The notes below the pieces were generated by a model, which saw only the letters and a list, made by a program, of their open reading frames with translations, had not been told where the DNA came from and did no database searches. Source: Hyphomicrobium sp. (lineage in GTDB: Bacteria; Pseudomonadota; Alphaproteobacteria; Rhizobiales; Hyphomicrobiaceae). Taken from it: a stretch of DNA of 64,000 nucleotides. This document shows, piece after piece, positions 44,910-54,423 of this stretch; within the stretch, counting starts at the first letter, position 1; every line of letters starts with the position of its first letter. The DNA lies in NCBI GenBank assembly GCA_003987725.1, contig RXJH01000008.1, positions 62,001 through 126,000 of the forward strand, written 5' to 3'. A program made the translations under genes and the position numbers.

Positions 44910-45665
44910 TTAATTTGGTGCCTGAGTTGCAACCAATCGCCAGTTCAAGTTGCTGCGCGCCTTGGCGCTCGAGATATCGCGGCTGAATGTCCAGATATCC
45001 GTCACATCTGTTATCTTCTGCGCGTCGCCCGCGATAACCTCGCCCGCTTTGTCGCGAGTTGTCGAGATGAGTTCGCTGAGGAACCGCACCGTCACCGAAG
45101 CCAGGCCATTCTTGAGTTCGGCTTCGACGATATCGGCTTTCCGGATGCCGACGAACTGCTGTTCAATCGTCTCTCCGCGAGCTTCGCGCTCCGCAATGGC
45201 GGCGGTGAATCCGTCGTAGACTTCTCTGCTCAAGAGATCCTTCAACGCCTTGCGGTTGCCTTCCGCGAACGCGGAAACGATCGTCTCGTAAGCCCGGCCG
45301 GCGCCAGCCAGGAAGGCGTCGGGGTCGAAACTCGGATCGACCTTCGCGATGTCGAGAAAACCCGTGGTGACGGACGGATCTGAAACGGGATAGGCCCGGA
45401 TCCGCGCCTCGACATTCGCCGGTGCGGTTTCAGCCGCAGGCACGGGCGCCATCTGTTCCCGGTCGCGCCGCGGCATCGTGATGACGTCGGCCGAAGCCGT
45501 TTCCGCGGCAGGGCGCTGTCCCGCTTCCCGCTCACGCGTTTTCAGACGCTCGACACGTTGTTCGTCGTCATCGGTACGATGACCCAGTACGCTCCGGAGC
45601 TTGATGATCGCCGCAACCGCCACAATGATGGCAATCAAGGTAATAAGATCGAATTGACCGTTCAT
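44910..45665 (-). CDS. Tim44/TimA-domain protein
   Basis: A 251-residue protein with one N-terminal membrane helix (FDLITLIAIIVAVAAIIKL), an acidic-basic linker, and the Tim44-like domain (residues 100-250): FLDIAKVDPSFDPDAFLAGAGRAYETIV and DVTDIWTFSRDISSAKARSNLNWRLVATQ. This is the bacterial relative of mitochondrial Tim44. It is divergent from fxsA and near secB, as in many alphaproteobacteria. Role: probably membrane-associated protein quality or export; not certain. Confidence 0.9.
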   Translation of the reverse strand: MNGQFDLITLIAIIVAVAAIIKLRSVLGHRTDDDEQRVERLKTREREAGQRPAAETASADVITMPRRDREQMAPVPAAETAPANVEARIRAYPVSDPSVTTGFLDIAKVDPSFDPDAFLAGAGRAYETIVSAFAEGNRKALKDLLSREVYDGFTAAIAEREARGETIEQQFVGIRKADIVEAELKNGLASVTVRFLSELISTTRDKAGEVIAGDAQKITDVTDIWTFSRDISSAKARSNLNWRLVATQAPN

Positions 45666-45948
45666 TCTTAAGGTCAGCGCCTCCGGGTGGAACAGAATGC
45701 CAGTAAGGCTTGTGCGTGATTGCCCGCCACCGTAGCACCTATCTAAGGGCGCGGACGGGCTATTTGAAGATGAAACCTCTATAACACCTTATGCCTTTTG
45801 CGTCTGCCGCCTCTCGCCGCTGGCCAAATTGGCAAATTTTTGGGGCGGGCAATGTGAATATCGTTGATCGCCCGGGGCTGCTTCCCGATGGTCGTTGGCC
45901 GCCAGCGGCCATCCGCGCTAAGGTGCCGCAATAGTCTTGCGAGCGCTT

Positions 45949-46479
45949 ATGTCTCAACCGTTCAAATTCGCCGTGATCCTGGCGTTCGCGGCCCTGCCGC
46001 TGCTGGAAATCGGGCTGCTGATCCGCCTTGGACAGGTGATCGGCATCTGGTGGCTCGCTGTAATCATCATCGGCACCGCCGTACTTGGAACCTACGTCAT
46101 TCGCCGGGTCGGCCTCTCCGTTTTCGAGCGCGCGCTATCGCGGCTGGGAACGGAACGCGAAGGCTTCCCGCCGCTCTTCGATGGATTTTTGCAGGTCCTC
46201 GCCGGCCTGCTGCTAATTTTTCCCGGTGTGATTTCAGATCTGCTCGGCCTGTTCCTGCTCGTTCCCCAAATCCGCCACCTCGTCATTCGAACCGGACTAT
46301 TGAAGCTCGTCACGCTGTTCCACTATCAGGCCGAGGTGAGCCGCGAGACTTTCCGCGCATCCTCCGGGGAAACCCCGACCGACGGCGAGGGTATAGTGAT
46401 CGAAGGCGAGTACGAACGCGTCAGCGAAAAGCCCATGCATCAGGCCAAAGCGGTGCAGCCGAGACGTTATCGCTCCTGA
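45949..46479 (+). CDS. fxsA: FxsA family membrane protein
   Basis: A 176-residue inner-membrane protein with four hydrophobic segments (FKFAVILAFAALPLLEIGLLI; IWWLAVIIIGTAVLGTYVI; LQVLAGLLLIFPGVISDLLGLFLLVP), the FxsA signature. E. coli FxsA affects phage exclusion when overproduced; the native function is unknown. ATG at 45949. It precedes secB in a conserved arrangement. Confidence 0.9.
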   Translation: MSQPFKFAVILAFAALPLLEIGLLIRLGQVIGIWWLAVIIIGTAVLGTYVIRRVGLSVFERALSRLGTEREGFPPLFDGFLQVLAGLLLIFPGVISDLLGLFLLVPQIRHLVIRTGLLKLVTLFHYQAEVSRETFRASSGETPTDGEGIVIEGEYERVSEKPMHQAKAVQPRRYRS

Positions 46480-46589
46480 CGTCAAGTTGAACGCCAACGA
46501 ACCGCGTCTCTCCATTGCGCGTGCGAGTTCGCCGTGCTAGCGACCGCGCACCGATTTCTCAACCAAATGCACAGCTTAAAGAGGGCACG

Positions 46590-47096
46590 ATGGCCGAGCA
46601 GGGAAAGAATGGAAACGGCGCTGCCGCAGCGGAAGCTCAGCTCGGCCAGAACCCCATTCAGGCCAAGATCGTCAACCAGTACATCAAGGACCTGTCGTTC
46701 GAAAATCCGAACGTCCATAAGCTGATCACCGGCGCGGGCGATCAGCCCACCCTCAAGGTCGAGGTCAACGTCGGCGCTCAGAAACTCGCCGACGACCTGT
46801 ACGAGTCCGCGATCGAGTTCAAGGCAACCGCCACGAATAATATCGGCACGATCTACGTGCTCGAAACGGTCTACGCTGGCCTGTTGAAGGTTGAAAAAAT
46901 GCCGGAAGGCGCGCTGGAGCCGTTCCTGCTGATTTCCGGCCCGGCGATGATCTTCCCGTTCCTCCGCCGCCTCGTCGCCGACATCACGCGCGAAGGCGGA
47001 TTCCCGCCACTCTTCCTCGATCCGATCGATTTCGGCGCGCTTTACGTTCGCCGCCAGCAGCAGCAAAGCCAGGGATCGGGCAAAGCCCTCGCCTGA
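46590..47096 (+). CDS. secB: Protein-export chaperone SecB
   Basis: Tetrameric cytoplasmic chaperone delivering unfolded preproteins to SecA, 168 residues. The family blocks YIKDLSFENPN, YVLETVYAGLLKVE and PRRL-type FPFLRRLVADITREGGFPPLFLDPIDF are intact. The ATG at 46590 follows AAAGAGG, a good ribosome binding site. It is convergent with dnaQ. Confidence 0.96.
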   Translation: MAEQGKNGNGAAAAEAQLGQNPIQAKIVNQYIKDLSFENPNVHKLITGAGDQPTLKVEVNVGAQKLADDLYESAIEFKATATNNIGTIYVLETVYAGLLKVEKMPEGALEPFLLISGPAMIFPFLRRLVADITREGGFPPLFLDPIDFGALYVRRQQQQSQGSGKALA

Positions 47097-47139
47097 GCCC
47101 GAGAATTCGTCTCGGCCTAAGTCATTACGCCGGCGCTAT

Positions 47140-47856
47140 TCAGCCCGCCGGCGTATTGCCCCAAAAATTCAGCCACAGCGCCGACGTCTTCATTTTCTCG
47201 ACGAACGAGCGGTGGGCGGCGATGTCCTCTTCACCAATCCGCGATGGTAGCGCCGCGGGCCGAACCATAGCAGCACCGCGCCGCGCGCCGCCACGCTGGC
47301 CAGCCGACGCGTTGGCGCTCGACGACTGCAGGCCGAACGTCGCTTGCCGCTCGCCGAGCAGCTCGACGTAAACTTCCGCGAGAAGCAGACTGTCGACGAG
47401 CGCGCCGTGCTTCGTACGCTGCGAATTGTCGATCGAATACCGTTTGCAAAGCGCATCGAGCGTATTGGGACCGGCCGGATGCCGGCGCCGCGCAATCGCG
47501 AGCGTATCGACCACGCGATCGAAGCTTAAAGCCCTCTCGCCGACAAGACCCAACTCGAAATTCAAAAACATGATGTCGAACTGGGCATTGTGAATGACCA
47601 GGACATCTTCGCCGACGAACGTCAGAAAATCCCTCACCACATCGCGAAACAGCGGCTTGCCGAAAAGGAACTCCGTCGAGATGCCGTGAATTTCTTGCGC
47701 TTCGCGGGGAACGTCGCGCTGCGGATTGATGAAACGGTGAAACTCTTTGCCCGTCGGAATGCGGTTGATCATTTCGATCCCACCGATTTCGATCAGGCGA
47801 TGACCCTTCTTCGGATCGAGACCCGTCGTTTCGGTATCGAGTACGATTTCACGCAT
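47140..47856 (-). CDS. dnaQ: DNA polymerase III epsilon subunit (3'-5' proofreading exonuclease)
   Basis: Proofreading subunit of the replicative polymerase, 238 residues. Exo I is VLDTETTGLDP, Exo II is VIHNAQFDIMFLNFEL, and Exo III is KHGALVDSLLLAEVYVEL with the His/Asp. The C-terminal stretch is the polymerase-alpha binding region. ATG at 47856. It is downstream of coaE, with repeat copy C between them. Confidence 0.95.
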   Translation of the reverse strand: MREIVLDTETTGLDPKKGHRLIEIGGIEMINRIPTGKEFHRFINPQRDVPREAQEIHGISTEFLFGKPLFRDVVRDFLTFVGEDVLVIHNAQFDIMFLNFELGLVGERALSFDRVVDTLAIARRRHPAGPNTLDALCKRYSIDNSQRTKHGALVDSLLLAEVYVELLGERQATFGLQSSSANASAGQRGGARRGAAMVRPAALPSRIGEEDIAAHRSFVEKMKTSALWLNFWGNTPAG

Positions 47857-47880
47857 TGAGATCAGTCCCCCGCCGGCAGA

Positions 47881-47924
47881 GCGTTTTCAAGCGAAGTGGA
47901 TACCGGTTCGCGTGAAGAAAACGC
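47881..47924. repeat. Dispersed palindromic repeat, copy C
   Basis: GCGTTTTC (47881-47888) pairs with GAAAACGC (47917-47924), and GCGAA (47891-47895) pairs with TTCGC (47907-47911), around the core AAGTGGATACCGGTT. It lies between the coaE stop and the dnaQ start, so it could modulate read-through in this operon. Confidence 0.85.
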
Positions 47925-47935
47925 GACAAACAAAT

Positions 47936-48550
47936 CTAGCGCCAGAACTTATCGTAAGCCGTGGCGCTGAGTGGCAGGAGCTTAGTGATGATGCGGTCGA
48001 TTTGGCTGTTACAGTTTTCGACCGATCCGTTGGTGTCCACAACGAAATCGGCGCGCGCTTGCTTTTCGTCTTCCGGAAGCTGCCGCGCAACCACGGCCTC
48101 GAACCTGGCATCCGTCATCCCCGCGCGCGCCAGCACCCGCTCGCGCTGCAGTTCCGGCGACGCCGTAACGACGACGATGGCATCGACATGCTCGTCGCGC
48201 CCGCCCTCGAAGAAGAGCGGAATTTCAAGAACCGCCATTGCCGCGCCATGTGTCTTCTCCTCTTGCAGGAAGCGGCGCTCCGCCTCATGAACGTGAGGAT
48301 GCACGATGGCTTCGAGATCCTTGAAGCGCTTGGGATCGGCAATGAGTTGCTCTGCAAGCTTGCTGCGATCGACCGCTTGACCCGTGATCGATCCTGGAAA
48401 TGCCCGTTCGATCTCGTCGTTCAGCGGTCCTTCATAAAGCCGGTGAACCTCCGCGTCCGCATCGAAGACGGAGATACCGCGCGCACGGAACCGCGCCGCC
48501 GCGGTCGATTTTCCCATACCGATCGACCCGGTCAAACCAACGACAAGCAT
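47936..48550 (-). CDS. coaE: Dephospho-CoA kinase CoaE
   Basis: Last enzyme of CoA synthesis, phosphorylating the ribose 3'-hydroxyl of dephospho-CoA, 204 residues from 48550. The P-loop is GLTGSIGMGKST, and FDADAEVHRLYEG and LEIPLFFEG are the substrate blocks. Two adjacent ATG codons (48553 and 48550) are both possible, and they overlap the aroE stop, so translation is coupled. Confidence 0.95.
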   Translation of the reverse strand: MLVVGLTGSIGMGKSTAAARFRARGISVFDADAEVHRLYEGPLNDEIERAFPGSITGQAVDRSKLAEQLIADPKRFKDLEAIVHPHVHEAERRFLQEEKTHGAAMAVLEIPLFFEGGRDEHVDAIVVVTASPELQRERVLARAGMTDARFEAVVARQLPEDEKQARADFVVDTNGSVENCNSQIDRIITKLLPLSATAYDKFWR

Positions 48551-49380
48551 CATGCCTCTCGAATATTCTCTGCAATCAGATCGTAGAGTTCGCGCGTGAC
48601 TTCGGGCCGAACCCCAAACCACTTCTCGAAACCGGGCACCGCCTGGTGCAGCAGCATTCCGAGACCGTCCACGCCCGTGAGCCCATATCGGCGCGCCGAG
48701 CTTAACAACGGAGTTTCCAACGGGACGTAAACGATGTCTGCGACAACTAAGTCTCTGCCCACCCTTGAAAAATCAATTTCTGGATCGCCCACCCCGTTCA
48801 TCCCGAGCGTTGTTGTATTGACGACCACCGAAACATCCGCAGTGTGATCATTACGGATATCCCACGCCCAGGCGGTAACTCGCGTGCCGAAGTGACGCGC
48901 AGTTTCTTGCGCCCGCTCGATCGACCGGTTGAAGACGCGGATGTCGTCGCGGCCGGCTTCCAGAAATCCATGAATCACCGCTCGCGCCGATCCGCCAGCG
49001 CCGAGGATCATGATCGGTCCCCGCAACGTCCGCCAATGCGGCGCCGACTGATCGAGGTTGGCCATGAAGCCGTAGGAATCGGTGTTGGTGCAGGCCAGCG
49101 CGTCGCCTTCAAACCAGAGCGTGTTCGCAGCCCCGACCGCGACCGCGGAAGACGACTTGATCTCCGCGAGAGAAAACACCTCTTCCTTATGAGGCACGGT
49201 AACATTGCAGCCCGCGAAGCCGCGCTCCTTCAACGATCCGATGAACGCTTTCAGCTCCTCAGGTCGAACCGCCTCTTTCGTATAAGATCCCTCGATCCCA
49301 TACGTGCGCAGCCAGAACTGATGGATAAGTGGCGAGCGCGAATGCGCGATCGGCCAGCCGATGACACAGGCACGCTTCAT
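48550..49380 (-). CDS. aroE: Shikimate dehydrogenase AroE
   Basis: NADP-dependent reduction of 3-dehydroshikimate in aromatic amino acid synthesis, 276 residues. Shikimate-binding blocks are IAHSRSPLIH and GCNVTVPHKEEV with the catalytic Lys. The nucleotide fold is ILGAGGSARAVIHG followed by VFNRSIERA. Its start overlaps the maf stop, and its stop overlaps coaE. Confidence 0.95.
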   Translation of the reverse strand: MKRACVIGWPIAHSRSPLIHQFWLRTYGIEGSYTKEAVRPEELKAFIGSLKERGFAGCNVTVPHKEEVFSLAEIKSSSAVAVGAANTLWFEGDALACTNTDSYGFMANLDQSAPHWRTLRGPIMILGAGGSARAVIHGFLEAGRDDIRVFNRSIERAQETARHFGTRVTAWAWDIRNDHTADVSVVVNTTTLGMNGVGDPEIDFSRVGRDLVVADIVYVPLETPLLSSARRYGLTGVDGLGMLLHQAVPGFEKWFGVRPEVTRELYDLIAENIREA

Positions 49381-49988
49381 GCTGTAATCATCTGTTCGAC
49401 GCGAAGCTGCGCGAGAAGAGGCAGCAGCGGAATGCCGAGGATCGTGAAGTAGTCGCCCTCGATCCGCTCGAAGAGCTGCACGCCAAGAGCCTCGAGCTCA
49501 TAGCATCCGACGCTTCCGAGGATGCGATCCCCGCTCCGTTCGAGATAGGCACCGATGAATTCGTCGGAATAATCGCGCATCGTCATCCCCGCCGTCGCCG
49601 TCGTTTGCCAACGGACGTTTCCACCCTGCGCCAGCGCTACCGCGGAAACGAGATCGTGTGTCCGTCCGCGGAGCATCACCAGGTGTTCGTGGGCTTCAGC
49701 GAGGCTTGCCGCTTTTGCGAAGATCTTGCCGCCGAGCGCCAAAACCTGATCGGCGCCGATGACGAGAGCATCAGGATGCGCGACGGAAACTACGCGCGCC
49801 TTTTCCGAAGCGAGCACGCTCGCGACGTCACCGGCTTCCGCGCCGGATGTCTTTTCCAGGATGGCATCGCGTATCGCGATTTCGTCGATATCCGCGGGAA
49901 TAACGTCGAACACGAGGCCCGCGGCTTTGAGCAACTCGCGGCGCGCCGCGCTACCCGAGGCGAGAATCAACCGGCTTGCTTCAGACAT
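49377..49988 (-). CDS. maf: Maf-family nucleoside triphosphate pyrophosphatase
   Basis: House-cleaning NTP pyrophosphatase, 203 residues, acting on non-canonical or modified nucleotides. The family start LILASGSAARRELLKAAG is clear, with DALVIGADQVLALGGKIFAKA and SGDRILGSVGCYELEALG further on. It overlaps the PPSR gene by 8 bp upstream and aroE by 4 bp downstream. Confidence 0.93.
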   Translation of the reverse strand: MSEASRLILASGSAARRELLKAAGLVFDVIPADIDEIAIRDAILEKTSGAEAGDVASVLASEKARVVSVAHPDALVIGADQVLALGGKIFAKAASLAEAHEHLVMLRGRTHDLVSAVALAQGGNVRWQTTATAGMTMRDYSDEFIGAYLERSGDRILGSVGCYELEALGVQLFERIEGDYFTILGIPLLPLLAQLRVEQMITA

Positions 49989-50832
49989 TGGCTGGGTCCG
50001 TCTCCGGTTTTGACCCCGCCTTGCGGTCGTGCAGCAGCTTCAAGATCATCGTGGCAGATTCTTCGATGGATCGCCGCGTCACATCGATGATCGGCCAGCC
50101 GTTTTGTGCGGCGATCTTCCGTGTGTAGGCGATTTCCGCCGAAATCGTATCACGATCGACATAGGTTTCGAGATCCCGATCCGCCATCAGGATCGCGCGA
50201 TTGCGCCGCACGTCCGCGATTCGATCGACATTTGCAATCAAACACACGACAAATGCGGAATGCTGCCGAAACAATTGTTCCGGCAACGGCACCTGCGGCA
50301 CGAGCGGCAGATTGGTCGTCTTGTACCCACGCTGCGCGAGATAGAGCGACGTCGGCGTTTTCGAGGTCCGCGAAATTCCGAGCAACACGATATCCGCGTC
50401 GCTGAGGTTATCCGGCAACCGGCCGTCATCATGCGCCATCGTGAAATTCATGGCGTCGATGCGCCGGAAGTAATCGGCATCGAGAACGTGCTGGCCCGCG
50501 ACCGTCGGTGTTTGCGGCGCGCCGAGATAGCTCTCGAACACCTGCATGATGGGGCGCAACACCGCAAGACAGGGAATCTTGAGCCGCTGGCAATGTTGCT
50601 CGAGCTCGTCCGCAAGCGCCTGGTTGACGACGGTATAAAGCACGATGCCCGGCTCCGCCTCGATGTCGGCAAGCACACGCTTCAGCTGACGCTGCGTGCG
50701 CACGAGCGGATGCATATGCTCGATCGCCCGGATATTCTGATATTGAACCGTCGCCGCTTTCGCGATCGCCACCAACGTCTCACCTGTCGAATCCGAGACG
50801 AGGTGCATATGGAACAGGCTTGGCAGCGTCAT
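49981..50832 (-). CDS. Pyruvate, phosphate dikinase regulatory protein (PPSR/DUF299)
   Basis: Bifunctional kinase/pyrophosphorylase that turns PEP synthase or PPDK off and on, 283 residues. The N-terminus MHLVSDSTGETLVAIAKAA and the nucleotide loop LLGISRTSKTPTSLYLAQRG are diagnostic. ATG at 50832. It is the first gene left of the putative origin, the position of the Caulobacter gene (RP001) beside Cori. It starts the PPSR-maf-aroE-coaE-dnaQ operon. Confidence 0.92.
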   Translation of the reverse strand: MTLPSLFHMHLVSDSTGETLVAIAKAATVQYQNIRAIEHMHPLVRTQRQLKRVLADIEAEPGIVLYTVVNQALADELEQHCQRLKIPCLAVLRPIMQVFESYLGAPQTPTVAGQHVLDADYFRRIDAMNFTMAHDDGRLPDNLSDADIVLLGISRTSKTPTSLYLAQRGYKTTNLPLVPQVPLPEQLFRQHSAFVVCLIANVDRIADVRRNRAILMADRDLETYVDRDTISAEIAYTRKIAAQNGWPIIDVTRRSIEESATMILKLLHDRKAGSKPETDPANV

Positions 50833-51265
50833 GACATCGATCTCTTGCGACTGACGGGCGGCAGCCTGTTCAAAACCCCGACCTTATCCCCGAACCCGGT
50901 GGACCTCTCTCGGGTTGAGAGAACAACCATAGGCTCACCCACGGCGATACCCACATCCGGGCAAAAGGGAAAGATGTTGTTCGACACGCGGCCATCCCAA
51001 GGAATAACCGTCCCCTCCAGCCTCTGTCCGGCGGTTTTCAACAAGGAGTCCTTCCGGGTTGTTGGTGCAGATCATTAGCAAGCCATTGATTAATAGACGA
51101 CTTGAACCCCTATTGCGCTCAAGGCTCAACAGACACTATCGCTCGTGCTACACGGCCGGACTGACTGAAACGTTGTGGACGAACTGTGGACGATCCAGCG
51201 ATCCCCACTCCTCGCTGCCCTAAGAGTCAAAAAAATAAGCTTCAAGAAAATTTATCTGATTTGAA
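50833..51265. other. oriC: Putative chromosomal origin of replication (oriC)
   Basis: This 433-bp non-coding region lies between the PPSR gene and hemE, the location of Cori in Caulobacter. Two identical TGTGGACGA 9-mers (51174-51182 and 51185-51193; complement TCGTCCACA, 7 of 9 to the DnaA box) sit 11 bp apart. Weaker matches are TTATCCCCG at 50884-50892 and ATACCCACA at 50947-50955. An AT-rich tract at about 51220-51262 could be the unwinding element. No consensus 9-of-9 box is present. Confidence 0.65.
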
Positions 51266-52339
51266 GTGAAGGAAAGAACTCCGTTGCGCGACCTGAACGC
51301 CAAACAGCCCACGAAGCACTTCCTGAAACCGTTTTCGGGCACTGCGGTTCAGCCACCACCCGTCTGGCTCATGCGCCAAGCCGGTCGCTATCTGCCGGAA
51401 TACCGCAAAGTCCGGTCGGAAGCCGGCAGCTTCCTCGACCTCTGCTACGCGCCGAAGCTAGCTGCCGAAGTGACGCTGCAGCCCATCCGGCGTTACGGCT
51501 TCGACGCTGCAATCCTGTTTTCAGACATCCTCGTCGTACCGGACGCGCTCGGCCAAGGCGTCCGTTTCGCCGAAGGCGAAGGCCCGCGTCTCGATCCCGT
51601 TAAAACGGTTGCCGACCTCCGCCGACTCGACCTATCGAACACCCACTACAAGTTCGCGAAAGTTTGCGAAACGGTCGCGCTGCTGAGCAAAGAGCTGCCG
51701 CGCGAGACGGCTTTGATTGGATTTTGTGGGGCACCTTGGACCGTTGCAACGTACATGGCCGAAGGCCGGGGATCGAGCGATCAGGCCGCGGCGCGCAGCT
51801 GGGCTTATCGCGATCGCGCGGGCTTTTCAGAACTCATCGACCTGCTGACGGAAGCCTCGATTGTCTACCTTTCGGGCCAAGTGGACGCGGGCGCCAACGC
51901 GCTGCAGATTTTCGACAGCTGGGCGGGTAGCCTCGCCGAAGACGAATTCGAGCGCTGGGTCATCGCGCCAACGGCCCGCATCGTCACCGAAATCCGGCGA
52001 CGCCATCCGCAAGTCCCCATCATAGGTTTTCCGCGCGGCGCCGCCGCCCTTCTGCAGAAATACATCGACGGCACGAACGTCGATGGCGTGAGCTGCGATA
52101 CGTCCTGCCCCTTGAGCGTCATGCAGGCGATCGCGAAAACCGGCACAGTCGTGCAGGGCAATCTCGATCCGCTCCTTCTCGTCACCGGCGGCGAAGCACT
52201 CGATGCCCGCGCCGGCGCAATCTGTGAGGCGATGGCGGGCTTGCCGTTCGTATTCAACCTCGGCCATGGCATCGTGCCTGAAACGCCGCCCGAGAATGTC
52301 GCCCGGCTTGTCCAAAGGATCCGTGAAACGGGAAACTAG
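51266..52339 (+). CDS. hemE: Uroporphyrinogen decarboxylase HemE
   Basis: Heme-pathway enzyme converting uroporphyrinogen III to coproporphyrinogen III, 357 residues from GTG at 51266. The signature PPVWLMRQAGRYLPEYRKVR and the GFCGAPWTVATYM block are intact. A TTG at 51284, spaced well from AAGGA, is a plausible alternative start. Its promoter must lie in the putative origin. It is followed 3 bp later by hemJ. Confidence 0.96.
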   Translation: MKERTPLRDLNAKQPTKHFLKPFSGTAVQPPPVWLMRQAGRYLPEYRKVRSEAGSFLDLCYAPKLAAEVTLQPIRRYGFDAAILFSDILVVPDALGQGVRFAEGEGPRLDPVKTVADLRRLDLSNTHYKFAKVCETVALLSKELPRETALIGFCGAPWTVATYMAEGRGSSDQAAARSWAYRDRAGFSELIDLLTEASIVYLSGQVDAGANALQIFDSWAGSLAEDEFERWVIAPTARIVTEIRRRHPQVPIIGFPRGAAALLQKYIDGTNVDGVSCDTSCPLSVMQAIAKTGTVVQGNLDPLLLVTGGEALDARAGAICEAMAGLPFVFNLGHGIVPETPPENVARLVQRIRETGN

Positions 52340-52342
52340 AGA

Positions 52343-52882
52343 ATGTCAGACGCGCCTTCTGCCTCGTCTCTTGCCGCCTCTCCCGGCCGCCGCGCCGCCC
52401 TCGCGCTGGCGGTAACGGTTATCCTGGCTGCGGCGCTCGTTTTCATCGTTCCTGGCGACGCCTATCTCTGGCTCAAGGCGTTCCACGTGATCGCGGTCAT
52501 CGCTTGGATGGCCACGATGCTCTATCTGCCGCGGCTATTCGTCTATCACGCCGAAGCGCCGGTCGGCTCTGCGCAGGCCGAAACCTTCAAGCTGATGGAA
52601 AGCCGGCTTTTGAACATCATCGCGACGCCGGCGATGATCATCGCCTGGGTGCTCGGCCTATGGCTGGCGACCACCAGCCATTTCTGGTCCGCCCCTTGGT
52701 TCCACGCCAAAATTACGCTCGTTCTCCTGCTTTCCGGGTTGCATGGCTACCTTTCGGCATCGGCCCGGGCCTTTCGTGAAGACCGCAACACGAAACCCGC
52801 GCGGCACTGGCGGATTATCAATGAGGTCCCGGCAGTGCTGATGATCGGCATTGTCATCCTTGTGATTGTAAAGCCATTTTGA
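52343..52882 (+). CDS. hemJ: Protoporphyrinogen oxidase HemJ
   Basis: Membrane enzyme that oxidises protoporphyrinogen IX, 179 residues, several helices. Typical blocks are YLWLKAFHVIAVIAWMATMLYLPRLFVYH and a helix run ending KPARHWRIINEVPAVLMIGIVILVIVKPF. The His in KAFHVIAVIAWM and HGYL are the conserved heme-site residues. It starts 3 bp after hemE, in one operon for heme synthesis. Confidence 0.92.
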   Translation: MSDAPSASSLAASPGRRAALALAVTVILAAALVFIVPGDAYLWLKAFHVIAVIAWMATMLYLPRLFVYHAEAPVGSAQAETFKLMESRLLNIIATPAMIIAWVLGLWLATTSHFWSAPWFHAKITLVLLLSGLHGYLSASARAFREDRNTKPARHWRIINEVPAVLMIGIVILVIVKPF

Positions 52883-53084
52883 GACTTTCCAGATCCACGC
52901 CGATCTGCTATGGAAAAACAGTCCTCATAGGATTTTGGCAGACGGCACGTTTCGACGTTTTGATGCGTCAACGCCCGCCGGTTCATGACGAGGCGCCCGC
53001 CTTGTCGCCGTCATGCCAGGCTCATTCATCCCACCTCACCACCCGATGCCGCTCAGATGCGGCGCTCCGTGGAGTTCTTTTTCA

Positions 53085-54350
53085 ATGAAGCAAATGAAGC
53101 TCGAGGATTTGAAGCGGAAATCCCCCGCCGAGCTCGTCACCTTTGCCGAAGAGGCCGGTGTCGAGAACGCCTCGACCCTGCGCAAGCAGGAATTGATGTT
53201 CGCAACGCTGAAGCAGCTCGCGACCCAAGAAACCGAAATTACCGCGACCGGTGTCGTCGAAGTCCTGCAGGACGGCTTCGGCTTTTTAAGATCGCCGGAC
53301 GCCAACTATCTGCCCGGCCCCGATGACATCTATGTCTCGCCCTCGCAGATCCGTCGCTTTGCCCTCCGCACCGGCGATACCGTTGAAGGCCAGATCCGCT
53401 CGCCGAAAGACGGCGAACGCTACTTCGCCCTCCTCAAGGTCTCGAACATCAACTTCGAAGACCCCGAGAAGGCCAAGCACAAGAGCCACTTCGACAACCT
53501 GACGCCGCTTTATCCGACGCAGTGGTTGAAACTCGAAATCGAAGACCCGACCATCAAGGACCTGTCGTCCCGCGTGATCGACATCGTCTCGCCGCTCGGC
53601 AAAGGCCAGCGCGCCCTGATCGTCGCCCCGCCGCGCACCGGCAAGACGGTTCTCCTGCAGAACATCGCCCACTCGATCACGGCCAATCATCCGGAATGCT
53701 ATCTGATCGTCCTGCTGATCGACGAGCGGCCGGAAGAAGTCACCGACATGCAGCGGAACGTCAAAGGCGAGGTCATCTCCTCGACGTTCGACGAGCCGCC
53801 GTCACGGCACGTCCAGGTGTCGGAGATGGTCATCGAGAAGGCTAAGCGTCTCGTTGAGCATAAGCGCGATGTCGTCATCCTGCTCGACTCGATCACGCGC
53901 CTCGGTCGTGCCTACAACACAGTCGTTCCGTCTTCCGGCAAGGTCCTGACCGGCGGCGTCGACTCGAACGCCCTGCAGCGGCCGAAGCGCTTCTTCGGTG
54001 CGGCCCGCAACATCGAAGAAGGCGGCTCGCTGACCATCATCGCGACGGCCCTCATCGATACCGGCTCGCGCATGGACGAAGTGATCTTCGAAGAGTTCAA
54101 GGGTACAGGCAACTCGGAAATCATCCTGGACCGCAAGGTCTCCGACAAGCGAGTCTTCCCGGCGATCGACGTTTCGCGTTCGGGCACGCGTAAGGAAGAC
54201 CTGCTCGTTCCGAAGGATCAGCTCAAGAAGGTCTACGTCCTCCGCCGCATCCTCAACCCGATGGGCACGATGGACGGCATCGAGTTCCTCATCGACAAGC
54301 TCAGGTCCACCAAGACCAACGGCGAGTTCTTCCAATCGATGAATACGTAG
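53085..54350 (+). CDS. rho: Transcription termination factor Rho
   Basis: Hexameric RNA helicase that ends transcription, 421 residues. It has the N-terminal helical and cold-shock RNA-binding domains ([16 protein letters not shown]). Walker A is [15 protein letters not shown] near residue 180, Walker B is [16 protein letters not shown], and the Q- and R-loops sit in [19 protein letters not shown]. The ATG at 53085 ([14 protein letters not shown]) is preceded by GGAG. It lies between the hemEJ operon and a parS-like site. Confidence 0.97.
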   Translation: MKQMKLEDLKRKSPAELVTFAEEAGVENASTLRKQELMFATLKQLATQETEITATGVVEVLQDGFGFLRSPDANYLPGPDDIYVSPSQIRRFALRTGDTVEGQIRSPKDGERYFALLKVSNINFEDPEKAKHKSHFDNLTPLYPTQWLKLEIEDPTIKDLSSRVIDIVSPLGKGQRALIVAPPRTGKTVLLQNIAHSITANHPECYLIVLLIDERPEEVTDMQRNVKGEVISSTFDEPPSRHVQVSEMVIEKAKRLVEHKRDVVILLDSITRLGRAYNTVVPSSGKVLTGGVDSNALQRPKRFFGAARNIEEGGSLTIIATALIDTGSRMDEVIFEEFKGTGNSEIILDRKVSDKRVFPAIDVSRSGTRKEDLLVPKDQLKKVYVLRRILNPMGTMDGIEFLIDKLRSTKTNGEFFQSMNT

Positions 54351-54406
54351 GGACGTCACCCTCGGCTTCATGCCGAGGGCAGCAATGGTAAAGTCGCCTC
54401 TACAAC

Positions 54407-54422
54407 AGATTCACGTGAAATG
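54407..54422. promoter_or_regulatory. parS: parS-like site 1
   Basis: AGATTCACGTGAAATG carries the full TCACGTGA core and matches 12 of 16 of the ParB consensus. It is between rho and the convergent desaturase gene. Confidence 0.5.
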
Positions 54423-54423
54423 G

